Assembly: GCA_023252195.1 (NCBI GenBank)
Contig: JAHEXI010000021.1
Span: forward strand, 1-57,639
Source of the DNA: Pseudonocardiales bacterium
GTDB lineage: Bacteria > Actinomycetota > Actinomycetes > Mycobacteriales > Pseudonocardiaceae
Direction: 5' to 3'
DNA length: 57,639 bases
The notes beneath the pieces were generated by a model. It was not told the DNA's origin. It saw only the letters and a list, made by a program, of their open reading frames with translations, and did not search any database. The position numbers and the translations under genes are program-made. Of this stretch, positions 33,004 through 41,466 are shown in pieces; the stretch's first letter is position 1, and each line of letters begins with the position of its first letter.

Positions 33004-33381
33004 ATGACTCCCGCGCCGGAGCCCACCCGTGCGGTCTATGCGCGAGTACCGCCACAGGTGGCCGAGAAGTTGGACCGTGCGGCCACGAGGCTCGGTCTGT
33101 CCAAACGCGACGTGCTGGCCAATCTGGTCAGCGATCACCTCACCATGGAGGATGACGAGGTCATCTGGCGTCCACGTCCCACGCCCAAAACGACCATCAT
33201 CAGCGGTGAGCTGTACGACGCCGTGCTCGATCTTATCGAGGCCGCGGAGTTGCTCCGCGTGTCCGAGACTGACCTGCAGGCGCTGGCGGAGTCCGGCGAG
33301 ATCCCGGGACGCCAGATCAGCAGCGAATGGCGCTTTTCCCGACAGGCACTGCTGCACTGGCTGGGCGCAAGTACCCAGTAG
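33004..33381 (+). CDS. Two-part DNA-binding protein (RHH-like plus excisionase-type HTH)
   Basis: The 125-residue protein has an N-terminal part RAVYARVPPQVAEKLDRAAT-RLGLSKRDVL that looks like a ribbon-helix-helix. The C-terminal part LLRVSETDLQALAESGEIPG then RQISSEWRFSRQALLHWL is a MerR/excisionase-type winged helix (HTH_17). This combination may control the adjoining element genes. The ATG at 33004 follows AGAAGGATTAGG. The gene is intact and stands between two broken genes. Target unknown. Confidence 0.7.
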   Translation: MTPAPEPTRAVYARVPPQVAEKLDRAATRLGLSKRDVLANLVSDHLTMEDDEVIWRPRPTPKTTIISGELYDAVLDLIEAAELLRVSETDLQALAESGEIPGRQISSEWRFSRQALLHWLGASTQ

Positions 33382-33410
33382 ATGGCCCGGCGGATGCGAT
33401 AACGACTTCG

Positions 33411-33628
33411 CTGACGTGTGTCTGGACACGAGCGGACGGCCCGTGGTTGAGGTGACGCGACTCGTGCGCGAGCACGCTGGCGGATGGCTCGTGCTGACCG
33501 GGCTGGTCCCTTCATCGAGCCGCGAAACGGAACCACCGCAGCCGCCCGTTCGCGCAGTGAATACCGTTCCCGGACCGGTCTTGTGGCTCTGCGGTCCCAC
33601 CGGCGTCGGCAAGTCAACGGTCGGCTAG
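33411..33628 (+). pseudogene. N-terminal fragment of a P-loop protein, ends at Walker A
   Basis: The frame reads LDTSGRPVVEVTRLVREHAG, LVLTGLVPSSSRETEPPQPP and then VLWLCGPTGVGKSTVG followed at once by TAG. The GPTGVGKST motif is a Walker A ATP/GTP-binding loop, so the catalytic body after it is missing. The open frame also runs upstream as a shadow of the regulator gene. Probably a deletion scar. Confidence 0.6.
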
Positions 33629-33666
33629 CCATCCACCAGGCACTGAGGCCACAGCAATAGCGGTGA

Positions 33667-34407
33667 TCAGCTGGCCAGCTCATTCAGCGGACCGGTCAGG
33701 CGGACCGCCAGGCCAGCATCGACCCGTTCGATCTCGCCGAGCAGGGCTTCGCTGATCACGCCGAAAGCGCGTCTGAGCTCGTCAATGTCGAGCGAGCAGA
33801 CGAGCGCCCCGGTGAGCCCCGCGATGATCGCTGACGGTAGGAGGTCCATACCCCGGCCCTGAACGGCGGGCACACCGTGGCGCAGGCACATCAGCGCGAG
33901 AACATGATCCCGCATGCCGCTGATCATGTATTCCGCCTGCCACATCCGGCCACGGGCGATGCTCGAACGAGCATGCAGCGCATAAAGCCAGCCCATGCCG
34001 ATCAGCTCAGCCGCCGCGGGCGCTGGTGGTGTCGGTCGCTCGTGGGCCATTCCGAACAGCAGCCGGAAAGTAGGAGCGATAGCACCGAACTCCGCCGCTG
34101 ACCAGAAGGCGAGGTCGACCTGCAAGGTGCTAGCGAGCAGGAACACCCGATAAAGAGTGGTACCCCGGGTCACATCCAGATGATGGACGGCTGCATGGTC
34201 CCGGTACACGCGGTCGGTCCAGTCGGCCAGCACCTGTGCACGGTCGGCGTCAGCGGCAACGCACAAAGCGAGATCGATGTCCGACCACCGATCTTCACGC
34301 CCGACCGCAGCCGACCCTGTCACCGCCGCACCCGTGATGCGAGCATCGGCGTGAGCCGCCGAGATCAGCCCCTCGCGCAACCGTTCGCGCTGCGTTGGCG
34401 TGAACAC
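33667..34407 (-). CDS. Nucleotidyltransferase-domain protein
   Basis: The 246-residue protein has an N-terminal polymerase-beta-type core: GAAVTGSAAVGREDRWSDID-LALCVA, that is, GS followed by DxD, the metal-binding aspartates. A helical C-terminal domain follows (ELIGMGWLYALHARSSIARG, RDHVLALMCLRHGVPAVQGR) like HEPN-linked or aminoglycoside-nucleotidyltransferase-like proteins. The GTG at 34407 is chosen; the frame is open upstream over the divergent gene. Substrate unknown. A piece of a paralogue of it lies at 31882-31930. Confidence 0.75.
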   Translation of the reverse strand: MFTPTQRERLREGLISAAHADARITGAAVTGSAAVGREDRWSDIDLALCVAADADRAQVLADWTDRVYRDHAAVHHLDVTRGTTLYRVFLLASTLQVDLAFWSAAEFGAIAPTFRLLFGMAHERPTPPAPAAAELIGMGWLYALHARSSIARGRMWQAEYMISGMRDHVLALMCLRHGVPAVQGRGMDLLPSAIIAGLTGALVCSLDIDELRRAFGVISEALLGEIERVDAGLAVRLTGPLNELAS

Positions 34408-34462
34408 AGCGCCAGATACTATTTGTCGCGCGGCTGTCAGCGTGCGCGGATACCTTGCGACG

Positions 34463-35119
34463 GTGACCGATGTAACCCATCTTGAGACCACCCGACGTGA
34501 CTACGACTCGATGGCCGTGCGCTACGCCGAATTCGTCCAAGACCCCGTCAACGCCGAGCCGTTCGGTCGCGCCCTCATCGGCGTCTTCGCCGACCTCGTG
34601 GGCTCTCGCGGCGCCAATGGGACAGCCGTAGACGTCGGCTGCGGCCCAGGGCACAGGACCGATCTTCTCGCTCACCTTGGCCTGTCGGTCCACGGGATCG
34701 ATCTGTCACCTGCAATGATCGAACTGGCCCGACGCAAACACCCCGATCTTTCGTTCGACGTCGGCTCGATCCTCGACCTCGACTTCGCTGACTGCTCGGT
34801 CGGCGGCGTACTTGCCCACTTCTCGATCATCCACACTCCACCAGAACACGTGCCAACGGCACTCGCGGAATGCGCGCGGGTGCTCGCGGTTGGCGGATAT
34901 GTACTTCTGGGGTTTCAGAGCGGCAACGACACGCTGCAGAACTGGGAGGCCTTCGATCACAAGGTCTCCCCGGCCTACCGCTGGTCCATCGATGCCCTCG
35001 CAGATCTCTTGCGGGCACAGCGACTCTTCGAGGTAGCCCGGCTCCGAGTGCAGCCGGGACCGAACGGCAGGTTCCCCGACGGGCATCTCCTGGTGCGTAA
35101 AATCGATGCGGCCGACTGA
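34463..35119 (+). CDS. SAM-dependent class I methyltransferase
   Basis: The 218-residue protein starts VTDVTHLETTRRDYDSMAVR and has SAM motif I TAVDVGCGPGHRT, the acidic residue of motif II in VHGIDLSPAMIELARR, and motif III-like LAVGGYVLLGFQSG. This is the UbiE/Methyltransf_11 type acting on small molecules; the substrate cannot be told. GTG at 34463 matches the family start. It is divergent from the nucleotidyltransferase gene with 55 bases between them, so a shared promoter region is likely. Confidence 0.85.
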   Translation: MTDVTHLETTRRDYDSMAVRYAEFVQDPVNAEPFGRALIGVFADLVGSRGANGTAVDVGCGPGHRTDLLAHLGLSVHGIDLSPAMIELARRKHPDLSFDVGSILDLDFADCSVGGVLAHFSIIHTPPEHVPTALAECARVLAVGGYVLLGFQSGNDTLQNWEAFDHKVSPAYRWSIDALADLLRAQRLFEVARLRVQPGPNGRFPDGHLLVRKIDAAD

Positions 35120-35267
35120 GCGTTGCGGAAGAACGATCTGAGGCAGCGGCCTTGGGACACTTGTCCTGTGTCGAAAGGGGATCGGTCTGCGGTTCTGGCT
35201 CTGTGCAGAGAGCGAAACGACTGCCCGAGCCGTGGGGGTCACAGCGATGAATCCGATCGGCGAAATA

Positions 35268-36617
35268 CTAGCTGGAGTCAGAGCCCTGACGCATCAGCTC
35301 GTACGCCTCCCGCAGTTCCGGTGCTTCTGGCAAACTTCGGGATTCAACAGTCCGAACCACCTCAAGCGCTCGCCAGTGGTTGGAGGCCACCAGGCGGCCG
35401 GAGAGCATAGACGCCTGGGCGACTGCACAGGCTTCATCGAGACAGTCAGCCAGGAGCAGGGCAAGGGCTAGGTCGATATTGGCGGAGGCCAGCCGGCGTG
35501 GCCAGCGGCCAGCCTCGGATTCATGAGTAAATGTGGCGACGACCCTGCGGGCATGGTGCTCAGATGCCACATCCCCAAGCCAAGCGAGTGTGGTAGCAAC
35601 ATAAGCTTCCGCCTTGTCCGGATCATACCGATAATGATGCTCAGGTGTCTCCGGCCTTGCCATGCGAGAAACGTATTCCTCTACCCGCTTGAGCGCATCG
35701 TATGTCTCCTTGGATTTACCAAGTCGCGCCCACGCGCGCCCTTCTTGCGCCGTAGCCTGAATGGCTGCCGAGCTGCTGCGGGGAGCAAGCTGCTGAGCGG
35801 CCTGCGATAGGTCGACCGCGTGATGGTAGTCACCATCAGTCAGTACCTGCCAAGCCTCGGTCTCATAGCGCCAGGCATAAATTTCGGACTGGCCCGCCTG
35901 CTTCGCCAAGCTCGCAGTGGTCGCGAGCCAGCTATTAGCCGCCGCTCGCTGTTCGAGATCAATATATAGCGTGGCTGCAATAAGGGAGAGCCAGCCGCCC
36001 ACGATGAGCAGCCGACGGTGCTCATCAAGCGTCTTGCGCGCATCAATTAGCCGCATGACATATGAAATGTGTCGGCGGACCGAATCAAGTAATTCCTGCG
36101 GTGGGGTTTTGGGATACATGACTGCCAGTTCGTCAACCATGTTTTCGAGTCGGCCGAGCGTCTCGGCGCTCACATCTGACGCGGCTACCCGCCGTGCAAG
36201 CTCCAAGGCGTCATGCTCGTCCCCGTCCTTTAAGGAGGTACCCTGCCAGACGGCTACTCGCAGATCGTTCGGAGTCGCCGTTGGTGGAGTGATGAGTCCA
36301 CCGTTAGGAGGCAGTGTTGCCAATTCAGACCGCGCCCGCGCGCGACGGGCCACGCGCTTATCGGTCTTGTGGGCTTCCCGGGCCTGGATGAAGGCATCAT
36401 ATTGACCGATCAGTGCGCCATTTGCGCTGTCTGCTGTTTCCCAGAAGTCGGCATCCGCGAGCTGCGATCCCGCTTCGGCGTGTGTCACGGTTGTGCGATG
36501 GCACGGCACTGCACGAGCGATATCTGTCTGATAGAGTCCAGCTGCTTCCCGGAGCGTCGCCAGTTGTCGGCCCAGCGCCCGCCGCAGCTCGGCGAGCTCT
36601 GGCGGCTGGCGACCCAT
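35268..36617 (-). CDS. XRE-type regulator with TPR-like helical domain
   Basis: The 449-residue protein has an N-terminal HTH: LGRQLATLREAAGLYQTDIA and RAVPCHRTTVTHAEAG. A long helical region with repeat character follows, for example AAANSWLATTASLAKQAGQ, EAWQVLTDGDYHHAVDLSQA and AYVATTLAWLGDVASEHHAR. Actinobacteria carry many such XRE-TPR regulators next to biosynthetic or RiPP genes. The ATG at 36617 (MGRQPPELAEL) is preferred. The next gene upstream, divergent, is a remnant of an ATP-grasp-peptide type methyltransferase, so the regulator may once have served that cluster. Confidence 0.8.
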   Translation of the reverse strand: MGRQPPELAELRRALGRQLATLREAAGLYQTDIARAVPCHRTTVTHAEAGSQLADADFWETADSANGALIGQYDAFIQAREAHKTDKRVARRARARSELATLPPNGGLITPPTATPNDLRVAVWQGTSLKDGDEHDALELARRVAASDVSAETLGRLENMVDELAVMYPKTPPQELLDSVRRHISYVMRLIDARKTLDEHRRLLIVGGWLSLIAATLYIDLEQRAAANSWLATTASLAKQAGQSEIYAWRYETEAWQVLTDGDYHHAVDLSQAAQQLAPRSSSAAIQATAQEGRAWARLGKSKETYDALKRVEEYVSRMARPETPEHHYRYDPDKAEAYVATTLAWLGDVASEHHARRVVATFTHESEAGRWPRRLASANIDLALALLLADCLDEACAVAQASMLSGRLVASNHWRALEVVRTVESRSLPEAPELREAYELMRQGSDSS

Positions 36618-36769
36618 GCTGTGGCGCACCTCCTACCTGGGCGGAAGCTCGTTCAGGTTTCCAGCCTAGCGCCGAGCTACGTGGGAGTTGGTTCACCCGC
36701 TACCCTACGTAACGGCTCACACCGTTGACTCCTCTCCTGGCCCCAGGGCCGGGTTGAGCGCTCCAGCTG

Positions 36770-37216
36770 GTGCAGCGCATGCTCGGCCACCTTGATCCCC
36801 AACCCGGGGAACGGGTCCTGGAGATCGGCACCGGCACGGGGTGGACCGCGGCACTGCTGGCCCACCAGCTCGGTGACGACCACGTGGTCAGCGTCGAGGT
36901 CGACCCCGCCGTGGCCGACAACGCGCGCCAAAATCTCACCCGAGTCGGACGCTCGCCGCTAGTCGTCACCGCCGACGGGGCGCAGGGCTACCCGTCCACT
37001 CTATGGCTGCTCGCGTCGGACTCGTGGGCGAGCGTGCAAGGCAATACCGTCCGCCAAGTTGGCCTACGCCGGCTCTTCGACGAAGTGATCCGCGCCTACA
37101 CCTGGTGGCAACAGGTCGGCCGCCCACCCCGCGAACGGTACGGCGTCACCGTCACCTCCGCGGGCCAGTCGGTGTGGCTCGATGCCCCGACACAGCTCGT
37201 CGCCCCACGGGACTAA
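36770..37216 (+). pseudogene. Isoaspartyl-methyltransferase-like RiPP methyltransferase remnant
   Basis: The start reads LQLVQRMLGHLDPQPGERVL-EIGTGTGWTAALLA, the SAM-binding core of PCMT-like enzymes, but a TGA lies just upstream and about 100 N-terminal residues are missing. After VVTADGAQGYP the sequence jumps to LASDSWASVQGN and RRLFDEVIRAYTWWQQVGRP-PRERYGVTVT, ending VWLDAPTQLV. That C-terminal region is typical of the methyltransferase of ATP-grasp peptide maturase systems (by recall). The middle is deleted in frame. Inactive; 148 residues against nearly 400. Confidence 0.65.
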
Positions 37217-37276
37217 CGGAGTCCTGGCCACTCGGTCACCAGTGCGCTGCTGCGCCGTCGACTAACGTCACCGGTG

Positions 37277-38311
37277 ATGCTGATCAACCTGTACTCCGAT
37301 ACCCAAACGCGGCCGGTCGAGGCGATGCGCGCGGCGATGGCAGCTGCGGAGGTGGGCGACGAGCAACGCGGCGAGGATCTCACTGTCACCGCCTTGTGCG
37401 AGCGGGTCGCGGCACTGCTCGGCAAGCCCGCCGCGGTGTTCTTGCCGTCGGGCACGATGTGCAACGCGATCGGTTTTCGGTTGCATATCCGGCCCGGCGG
37501 CGACGCGGTGCACCTGCATCCGAGCTCGCACCCGGTCGTGGCAGAGGGCGGCGGCCCGTCGGCGTTGTCCGGGGCGGTGCTCGCCCCGGTGTCGGGAGAG
37601 GGTGGCATGTTCACCGCCGGCGCGCTGGCGGCGGCGCTGTTCCCGGCCCGAGACCGTTATAAACCGCGGTCCCGGCTGGTGTCTGTGGAGCAGACCACCA
37701 ACCTGGCCGGCGGCCGGGTGTGGCCCCTGGTGCAGGTGCGCGCGGTGCTGGGGATCGCCGCGCGGCATGGGCTGCGCGCCCACCTGGACGGCGCTCGGTT
37801 GATGAACGCCGTGGTCGCCTCCGGGGTGCCGGCCGCGGAGTGGGCGCGTGGGTTCGACACCGCGTGGATCGACTTCACCAAGGGTCTGGGCGCGCCGGTG
37901 GGTGCCGTGCTGGCCGGATCGGCCGAGCTGATCGAGGAGGCCTGGCGCTACAAGCAGATGATGGGCGGAGCGCTACGCCAGGCCGGCATCGTCGCGGCCG
38001 GCTGTCTGTGGGCTCTGGAGCACCACGTGGACCGTCTCAGTGACGACCACGCCAACGCCAGGATCCTCGCCGAGGCGCTCGCCGAGCTACCCGGAATCAC
38101 GCTCGACCCAGCCACCGTGGAGACGAACATTGTGGTGTTCGGCATGCCCGGCGCGCCGGGGTTCTGCACGCGGCTGGAGGCCGAGCACGGAGTACGGATG
38201 GGTGCTCTGGGACCCCATGTGGTCCGGGCCGTGACTCACCACGATGTGGACCTCACCGCCGTGCACCACGCGGCGGACGCAGTCGCTGCGATGCTCAACG
38301 TTGCACGGTGA
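37277..38311 (+). CDS. ltaE: Low-specificity threonine aldolase
   Basis: A PLP enzyme that splits threonine or allo-threonine into glycine and acetaldehyde. The 344-residue protein has NLYSDTQTRPVEAMRAAM, AVFLPSGTMCNAIGFRLH, SVEQTTNLAGGRVWPL, AHLDGARLMNAVVASG and the PLP-lysine block DFTKGLGAPVGAVLAGS. The order fits the beta-eliminating lyase/aldolase family. ATG 37277 or GTG 37274 can start it. It stands alone between two remnants. It could feed glycine to the serine cycle, but there is no operon link. Confidence 0.88.
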   Translation: MLINLYSDTQTRPVEAMRAAMAAAEVGDEQRGEDLTVTALCERVAALLGKPAAVFLPSGTMCNAIGFRLHIRPGGDAVHLHPSSHPVVAEGGGPSALSGAVLAPVSGEGGMFTAGALAAALFPARDRYKPRSRLVSVEQTTNLAGGRVWPLVQVRAVLGIAARHGLRAHLDGARLMNAVVASGVPAAEWARGFDTAWIDFTKGLGAPVGAVLAGSAELIEEAWRYKQMMGGALRQAGIVAAGCLWALEHHVDRLSDDHANARILAEALAELPGITLDPATVETNIVVFGMPGAPGFCTRLEAEHGVRMGALGPHVVRAVTHHDVDLTAVHHAADAVAAMLNVAR

Positions 38312-38394
38312 ACTCAAGCCGCCCGATCGGCCATGGTGTCGTCGATGACGACGAGCTCGCTGAGTTGTTCGGTGCGGAAGCCGAGGCCGCCGCG

Positions 38395-38694
38395 TTACTG
38401 AGCGCCCACGCCGTTGACGAAGAGCAGGCGGCGGTTCAGGGCTGTCTGTCGCACAGCGAGTGCCTCCGCGTATTCGGCGGAGTCATACCAGCGCTCCAGC
38501 TGCTCCATGGACGGGAACTCGACCACGACGACCCGTTGGCGAGTCGGCCAGTCCCCTTCTGGCACCCTCGGATTCGCTCCTCGCACGAGGTACCGCCCGC
38601 CATAACGAGCGATCGATGCACTCGCCAGCTCGCGATAGCGCTGGGCTTGCGCCTCATCCAGCATCTCAACTTCCGAGATCGCGTAGGCCGTCAC
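38395..38694 (-). CDS. DUF1330 family protein
   Basis: The 99-residue protein has the dimeric ferredoxin-like DUF1330 pattern: MTAYAISEVEMLDEAQAQRY, GGRYLVRGA, RVVVVEFPSMEQLERWYDSA and EYAEALAVRQTALNRRLLFV. Cytoplasmic, function unknown. Normal family length with an ATG start. Downstream of ltaE on the opposite strand (convergent). Confidence 0.85.
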   Translation of the reverse strand: MTAYAISEVEMLDEAQAQRYRELASASIARYGGRYLVRGANPRVPEGDWPTRQRVVVVEFPSMEQLERWYDSAEYAEALAVRQTALNRRLLFVNGVGAQ

Positions 38695-38781
38695 GGCCTC
38701 ATCATCGCAAGAACGTCGCCGACTGTCCGCGACGATCCTCGCCCGGGCGACCTGGGACCCCCTCGTCAGGGGCGAGCCAAA

Positions 38782-38926
38782 CTACGTCGTCGATTCGCGG
38801 GTGAGGATGGCGAAGTCGAGCTCGTCGCTCCATTCGCCCTTGAACCATTCGTTTTCGACCAGGTGCGCCTCCTGTCGCATGCCGACTCGACGTAGCACGC
38901 TGATCGAGGCGATGTTGCGGGCGTCA
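38782..38926 (-). pseudogene. GNAT acetyltransferase, C-terminal fragment
   Basis: The minus strand reads ARNIASISVLRRVGMRQEAH then LVENEWFKGEWSDELDFAIL and ends TAG at 38784-38782. This is the last third of a RimJ/RimL-type N-acetyltransferase, with the N-x-AS-x-x-(V/L)-x-x-x-G-M helix that holds acetyl-CoA. Its N-terminal part is replaced by a nucleotidyltransferase fragment in another frame. Confidence 0.7.
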
Positions 38927-39153
38927 GTTCGAGCGACCAGATCACCGCGACCACGTCGAGCCCGGTCCGCGCGCGCGTGCCGACCGCGATATCGAGATCG
39001 CGCGCGTCGGGCTGGCCGCGCGACGCGCTGCCGAACAGCACCACAAGCGAGAGGTTGTGCGCGTCAGCCAAGGGCCTCGAGGCGGCCGTCGACCGCGGCG
39101 CTACGCAGCCGGTGCGCCGCATCGACAGGACTGACCGCCACGTCGCCGAGCAT
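38927..39153 (-). pseudogene. MNT-type nucleotidyltransferase, N-terminal fragment
   Basis: From ATG 39153 the frame reads MLGDVAVSPVDAAHRLRSAA, then shifts near 39066 to ADAHNLSLVVLFGSASRGQP and DARDLDIAVGTRARTG. GSASRG with DLDIAV is the minimal nucleotidyltransferase GSx10DxD core. The protein then runs straight into the GNAT fragment in yet another frame. One frameshift and one fusion point lie within about 230 bases. Confidence 0.65.
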
Positions 39154-39257
39154 AGTTAGCCGCCGAGCGGCGCGGGACGCCGGTGAGATCGATGCGAGCG
39201 CATCCGTGCGGCATACTCAGCTATCGCGCTGAATCGCCTGCCGGCAACGGGACCCTG

Positions 39258-39983
39258 ATGGCACCCGACGCGGCCACAATCGAGAACCCATGGCCGATGG
39301 ACGCCGACTCGGTGGGGTCGATCGTCTTGATCCTGCACGGAGGCCAAGCCGCCAGCATCAAAACGGCTGGCCGTCGGAGGGGTCCCTACCTGCGGATGAT
39401 CCCGTTCGCCGCGGCGCTGCACCGGCGCGGCCGTGGGCGGTGTCTTTCGGTTCGGCTGCTGCGGTATCGATACCGGGGCTGGAACGAACCCGAGATGCAT
39501 CCTCTGGCGGATGCGAGGTGGGCGCTTGACCATCTTGGTGAGCACCACCCGGACGTCCCGGTGGCCCTGCTCGGTCACTCGATGGGTGCGCGAACGGCGC
39601 TGCGGGTCGCCGACCACCCGGCAGTGGTGGCGGTCTGCGCGCTCGCACCGTGGACCCGCGAAGACGAGCCGGTGCACCAGGTGGCCGGGCGGTCGGTGCT
39701 GATCGCACACGGCGTTCATGATCGGGTCACCGATCCACGGCTGTCCTACCGGTTTGCGGTGCGGGCCCGTGCGGTCAGCGACCGGGTATGCCGTTTCGAC
39801 GTGCTCGGCGACGGCCACGCCATGCTGCGACGCCCGCGCGATTGGACGGCGCTGGTGACCCGCTTCATCGAACCGGCCCTGGGTCTGTCCGACCCCGACC
39901 CCCTCATCACCGACGCGATGGCGCGGCCGACCCCCGAGGGACTCCGGGTGCCGCTGCCGCGCCGTCTGCGCTGGCCGACGTGA
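39258..39983 (+). CDS. Alpha/beta hydrolase
   Basis: The 241-residue protein starts at ATG 39258 (MAPDAATIENPWPMDADS); the frame is open to 39183. It has the oxyanion strand IVLILHGGQAAS, the nucleophile elbow ALLGHSMGARTALR (Ser in GHSMG), a late Asp in AHGVHDRVTDPRLS and the catalytic His in LGDGHAMLRRPRDW. This is a serine-hydrolase of the dienelactone/Hydrolase_4 type without a signal peptide, so cytoplasmic. It ends two bases before the radA stop (convergent). Substrate unknown. Confidence 0.8.
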   Translation: MAPDAATIENPWPMDADSVGSIVLILHGGQAASIKTAGRRRGPYLRMIPFAAALHRRGRGRCLSVRLLRYRYRGWNEPEMHPLADARWALDHLGEHHPDVPVALLGHSMGARTALRVADHPAVVAVCALAPWTREDEPVHQVAGRSVLIAHGVHDRVTDPRLSYRFAVRARAVSDRVCRFDVLGDGHAMLRRPRDWTALVTRFIEPALGLSDPDPLITDAMARPTPEGLRVPLPRRLRWPT

Positions 39984-39985
39984 TG

Positions 39986-41383
39986 TCAGGCGCGCAACCA
40001 GCCCAACGCCGCGGCCAGGTCGGGCACCACATGCACGCGCATCTCCGGCGGGACGCTAGCGCCGCCACCCGAGACCCGCAGGGCGCTTTCTCGGGCGGTC
40101 GCTGTGACCGTTTCTGGGGGCACGAGTGCGTGCCGGAAGCCCAACCGGGCGGCTTCGGTCAGGCGCCGGCGTAACCCGGTCACCTGCCGGACCTCACCGG
40201 CCAATCCCACCTCCCCGATCGCCACCGTGTGCGAGGGCAGCAACAGGTCACCGGCTGCCGACGCTACGGCGAGCGCGACCGCGAGATCGGCTGCCGGCTC
40301 CGCCACGCGCATCCCACCCACCGTCGCGGTGTACACATCGGACCCGACCAAGCGCACGCCCCCGCGGCGCTCGAGGACCGCCAGGATCATCGCCACCCGG
40401 GATGAATCCAGCCCGCTCACCGCGCGGCGCGGATTGGCCAGCGCAGACTCGGCGACCAATGCCTGGATCTCGCCCAGCAGCGGTCGTTTTCCCTCCACGA
40501 CGACAGTCACCGCCGTGCCGGCGACCGCGCCGTCGCGGTGGCTGAGGAACAGTCCGGACGGATCAGGCAAGCAGATGATGCCGTCGTCGGTGAGCTCGAA
40601 GCAGCCGACCTCGTCAGCGGGCCCGAACCGGTTCTTGATCCCACGAACCATCCGCAGCGTGGAGTGCCGGTCGCCCTCGAACTGCAACACCACATCGACC
40701 AGGTGTTCCAGTACCCGTGGCCCGGCCACCGTTCCGTCCTTGGTGACGTGCCCGACCAGCACCACTGGCAGCCCGCGCGCCTTGGCGGCGCTGATCAGCA
40801 CGCTGGCCACCGCTCGGACCTGCGACACTCCGCCCGGGCTGCCCTCGACGCCGGCACACGACATGGTCTGCACCGAGTCGACGATCAACAGTCCTGGATC
40901 GACGGCGTCGAGGTGCCCTAGCACGGCGGCGAGGTCGGACTCAGCGGCGAGGAACAGCTCATCGTGCAGCGCGCCGGTGCGCTGCGCGCGCAGCCGCACC
41001 TGGCCTGCCGATTCCTCGCCGGTGACGTACAGCGCGCGCCGGTCGGCCAGCGCAATGCGGTATGCGACCTCCAGCAGCAGGGTGGACTTTCCGACCCCGG
41101 GCTCGCCGGCCAGCAGTACCACCGCGCCGGGTACCAGGCCCCCGCCGAGCACTCGGTCGAGCTCGGCCACTCCGGTGGGGGTGGCCTGCGCGGAGTGCAG
41201 GTCGATCTGCGAGATCGGACGGGCCGGGTTCGATGGCGTTGCGGCCACCACCGCCGTCACCGGCCGGGAACCGGCCGCAGCCACGCTGCCCCAGGTCTGG
41301 CATTCCGGGCAACGCCCCACCCACTTGGTGACTTCATGCCCGCAGTCACCACACCGGTAGGTGTTCGCGGAAGACCTCACCAC
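39986..41383 (-). CDS. radA: DNA repair protein RadA (Sms)
   Basis: A RecA-like helicase that drives branch migration in recombination repair. The 465-residue protein has the N-terminal zinc finger YRCGDCGHEVTKWVGRCPEC, Walker A LLAGEPGVGKSTLL, Walker B region GLLIVDSVQTM, the RadA-specific KNRFG motif in RGIKNRFGPADEVG, and the C-terminal Lon-protease-like domain (VGEVGLAGEVRQV). Length and order are normal. It is followed on the same strand, after a compound palindrome upstream, by the lpqE order known from mycobacteria. Confidence 0.97.
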   Translation of the reverse strand: MVRSSANTYRCGDCGHEVTKWVGRCPECQTWGSVAAAGSRPVTAVVAATPSNPARPISQIDLHSAQATPTGVAELDRVLGGGLVPGAVVLLAGEPGVGKSTLLLEVAYRIALADRRALYVTGEESAGQVRLRAQRTGALHDELFLAAESDLAAVLGHLDAVDPGLLIVDSVQTMSCAGVEGSPGGVSQVRAVASVLISAAKARGLPVVLVGHVTKDGTVAGPRVLEHLVDVVLQFEGDRHSTLRMVRGIKNRFGPADEVGCFELTDDGIICLPDPSGLFLSHRDGAVAGTAVTVVVEGKRPLLGEIQALVAESALANPRRAVSGLDSSRVAMILAVLERRGGVRLVGSDVYTATVGGMRVAEPAADLAVALAVASAAGDLLLPSHTVAIGEVGLAGEVRQVTGLRRRLTEAARLGFRHALVPPETVTATARESALRVSGGGASVPPEMRVHVVPDLAAALGWLRA

Positions 41384-41396
41384 GCTCCCAACCTGG

Positions 41397-41460
41397 CCCG
41401 ATATGGGGACATATCGGGGTAAACAGTGGGTCGATTACCCCGATATGTCTCCATATCGGG
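41397..41460. repeat. Nested palindrome between radA and lpqE
   Basis: Arms 41397-41422 and 41435-41460 pair over 26 bases with one mismatch around a 12-base loop. Each arm is itself an inverted repeat (CCGATATG-4 bases-CATATCGG), giving four copies of the half site CCGATATG. It lies in the upstream region of radA and after lpqE. Confidence 0.85.
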
Positions 41461-41466
41461 GGTGGC

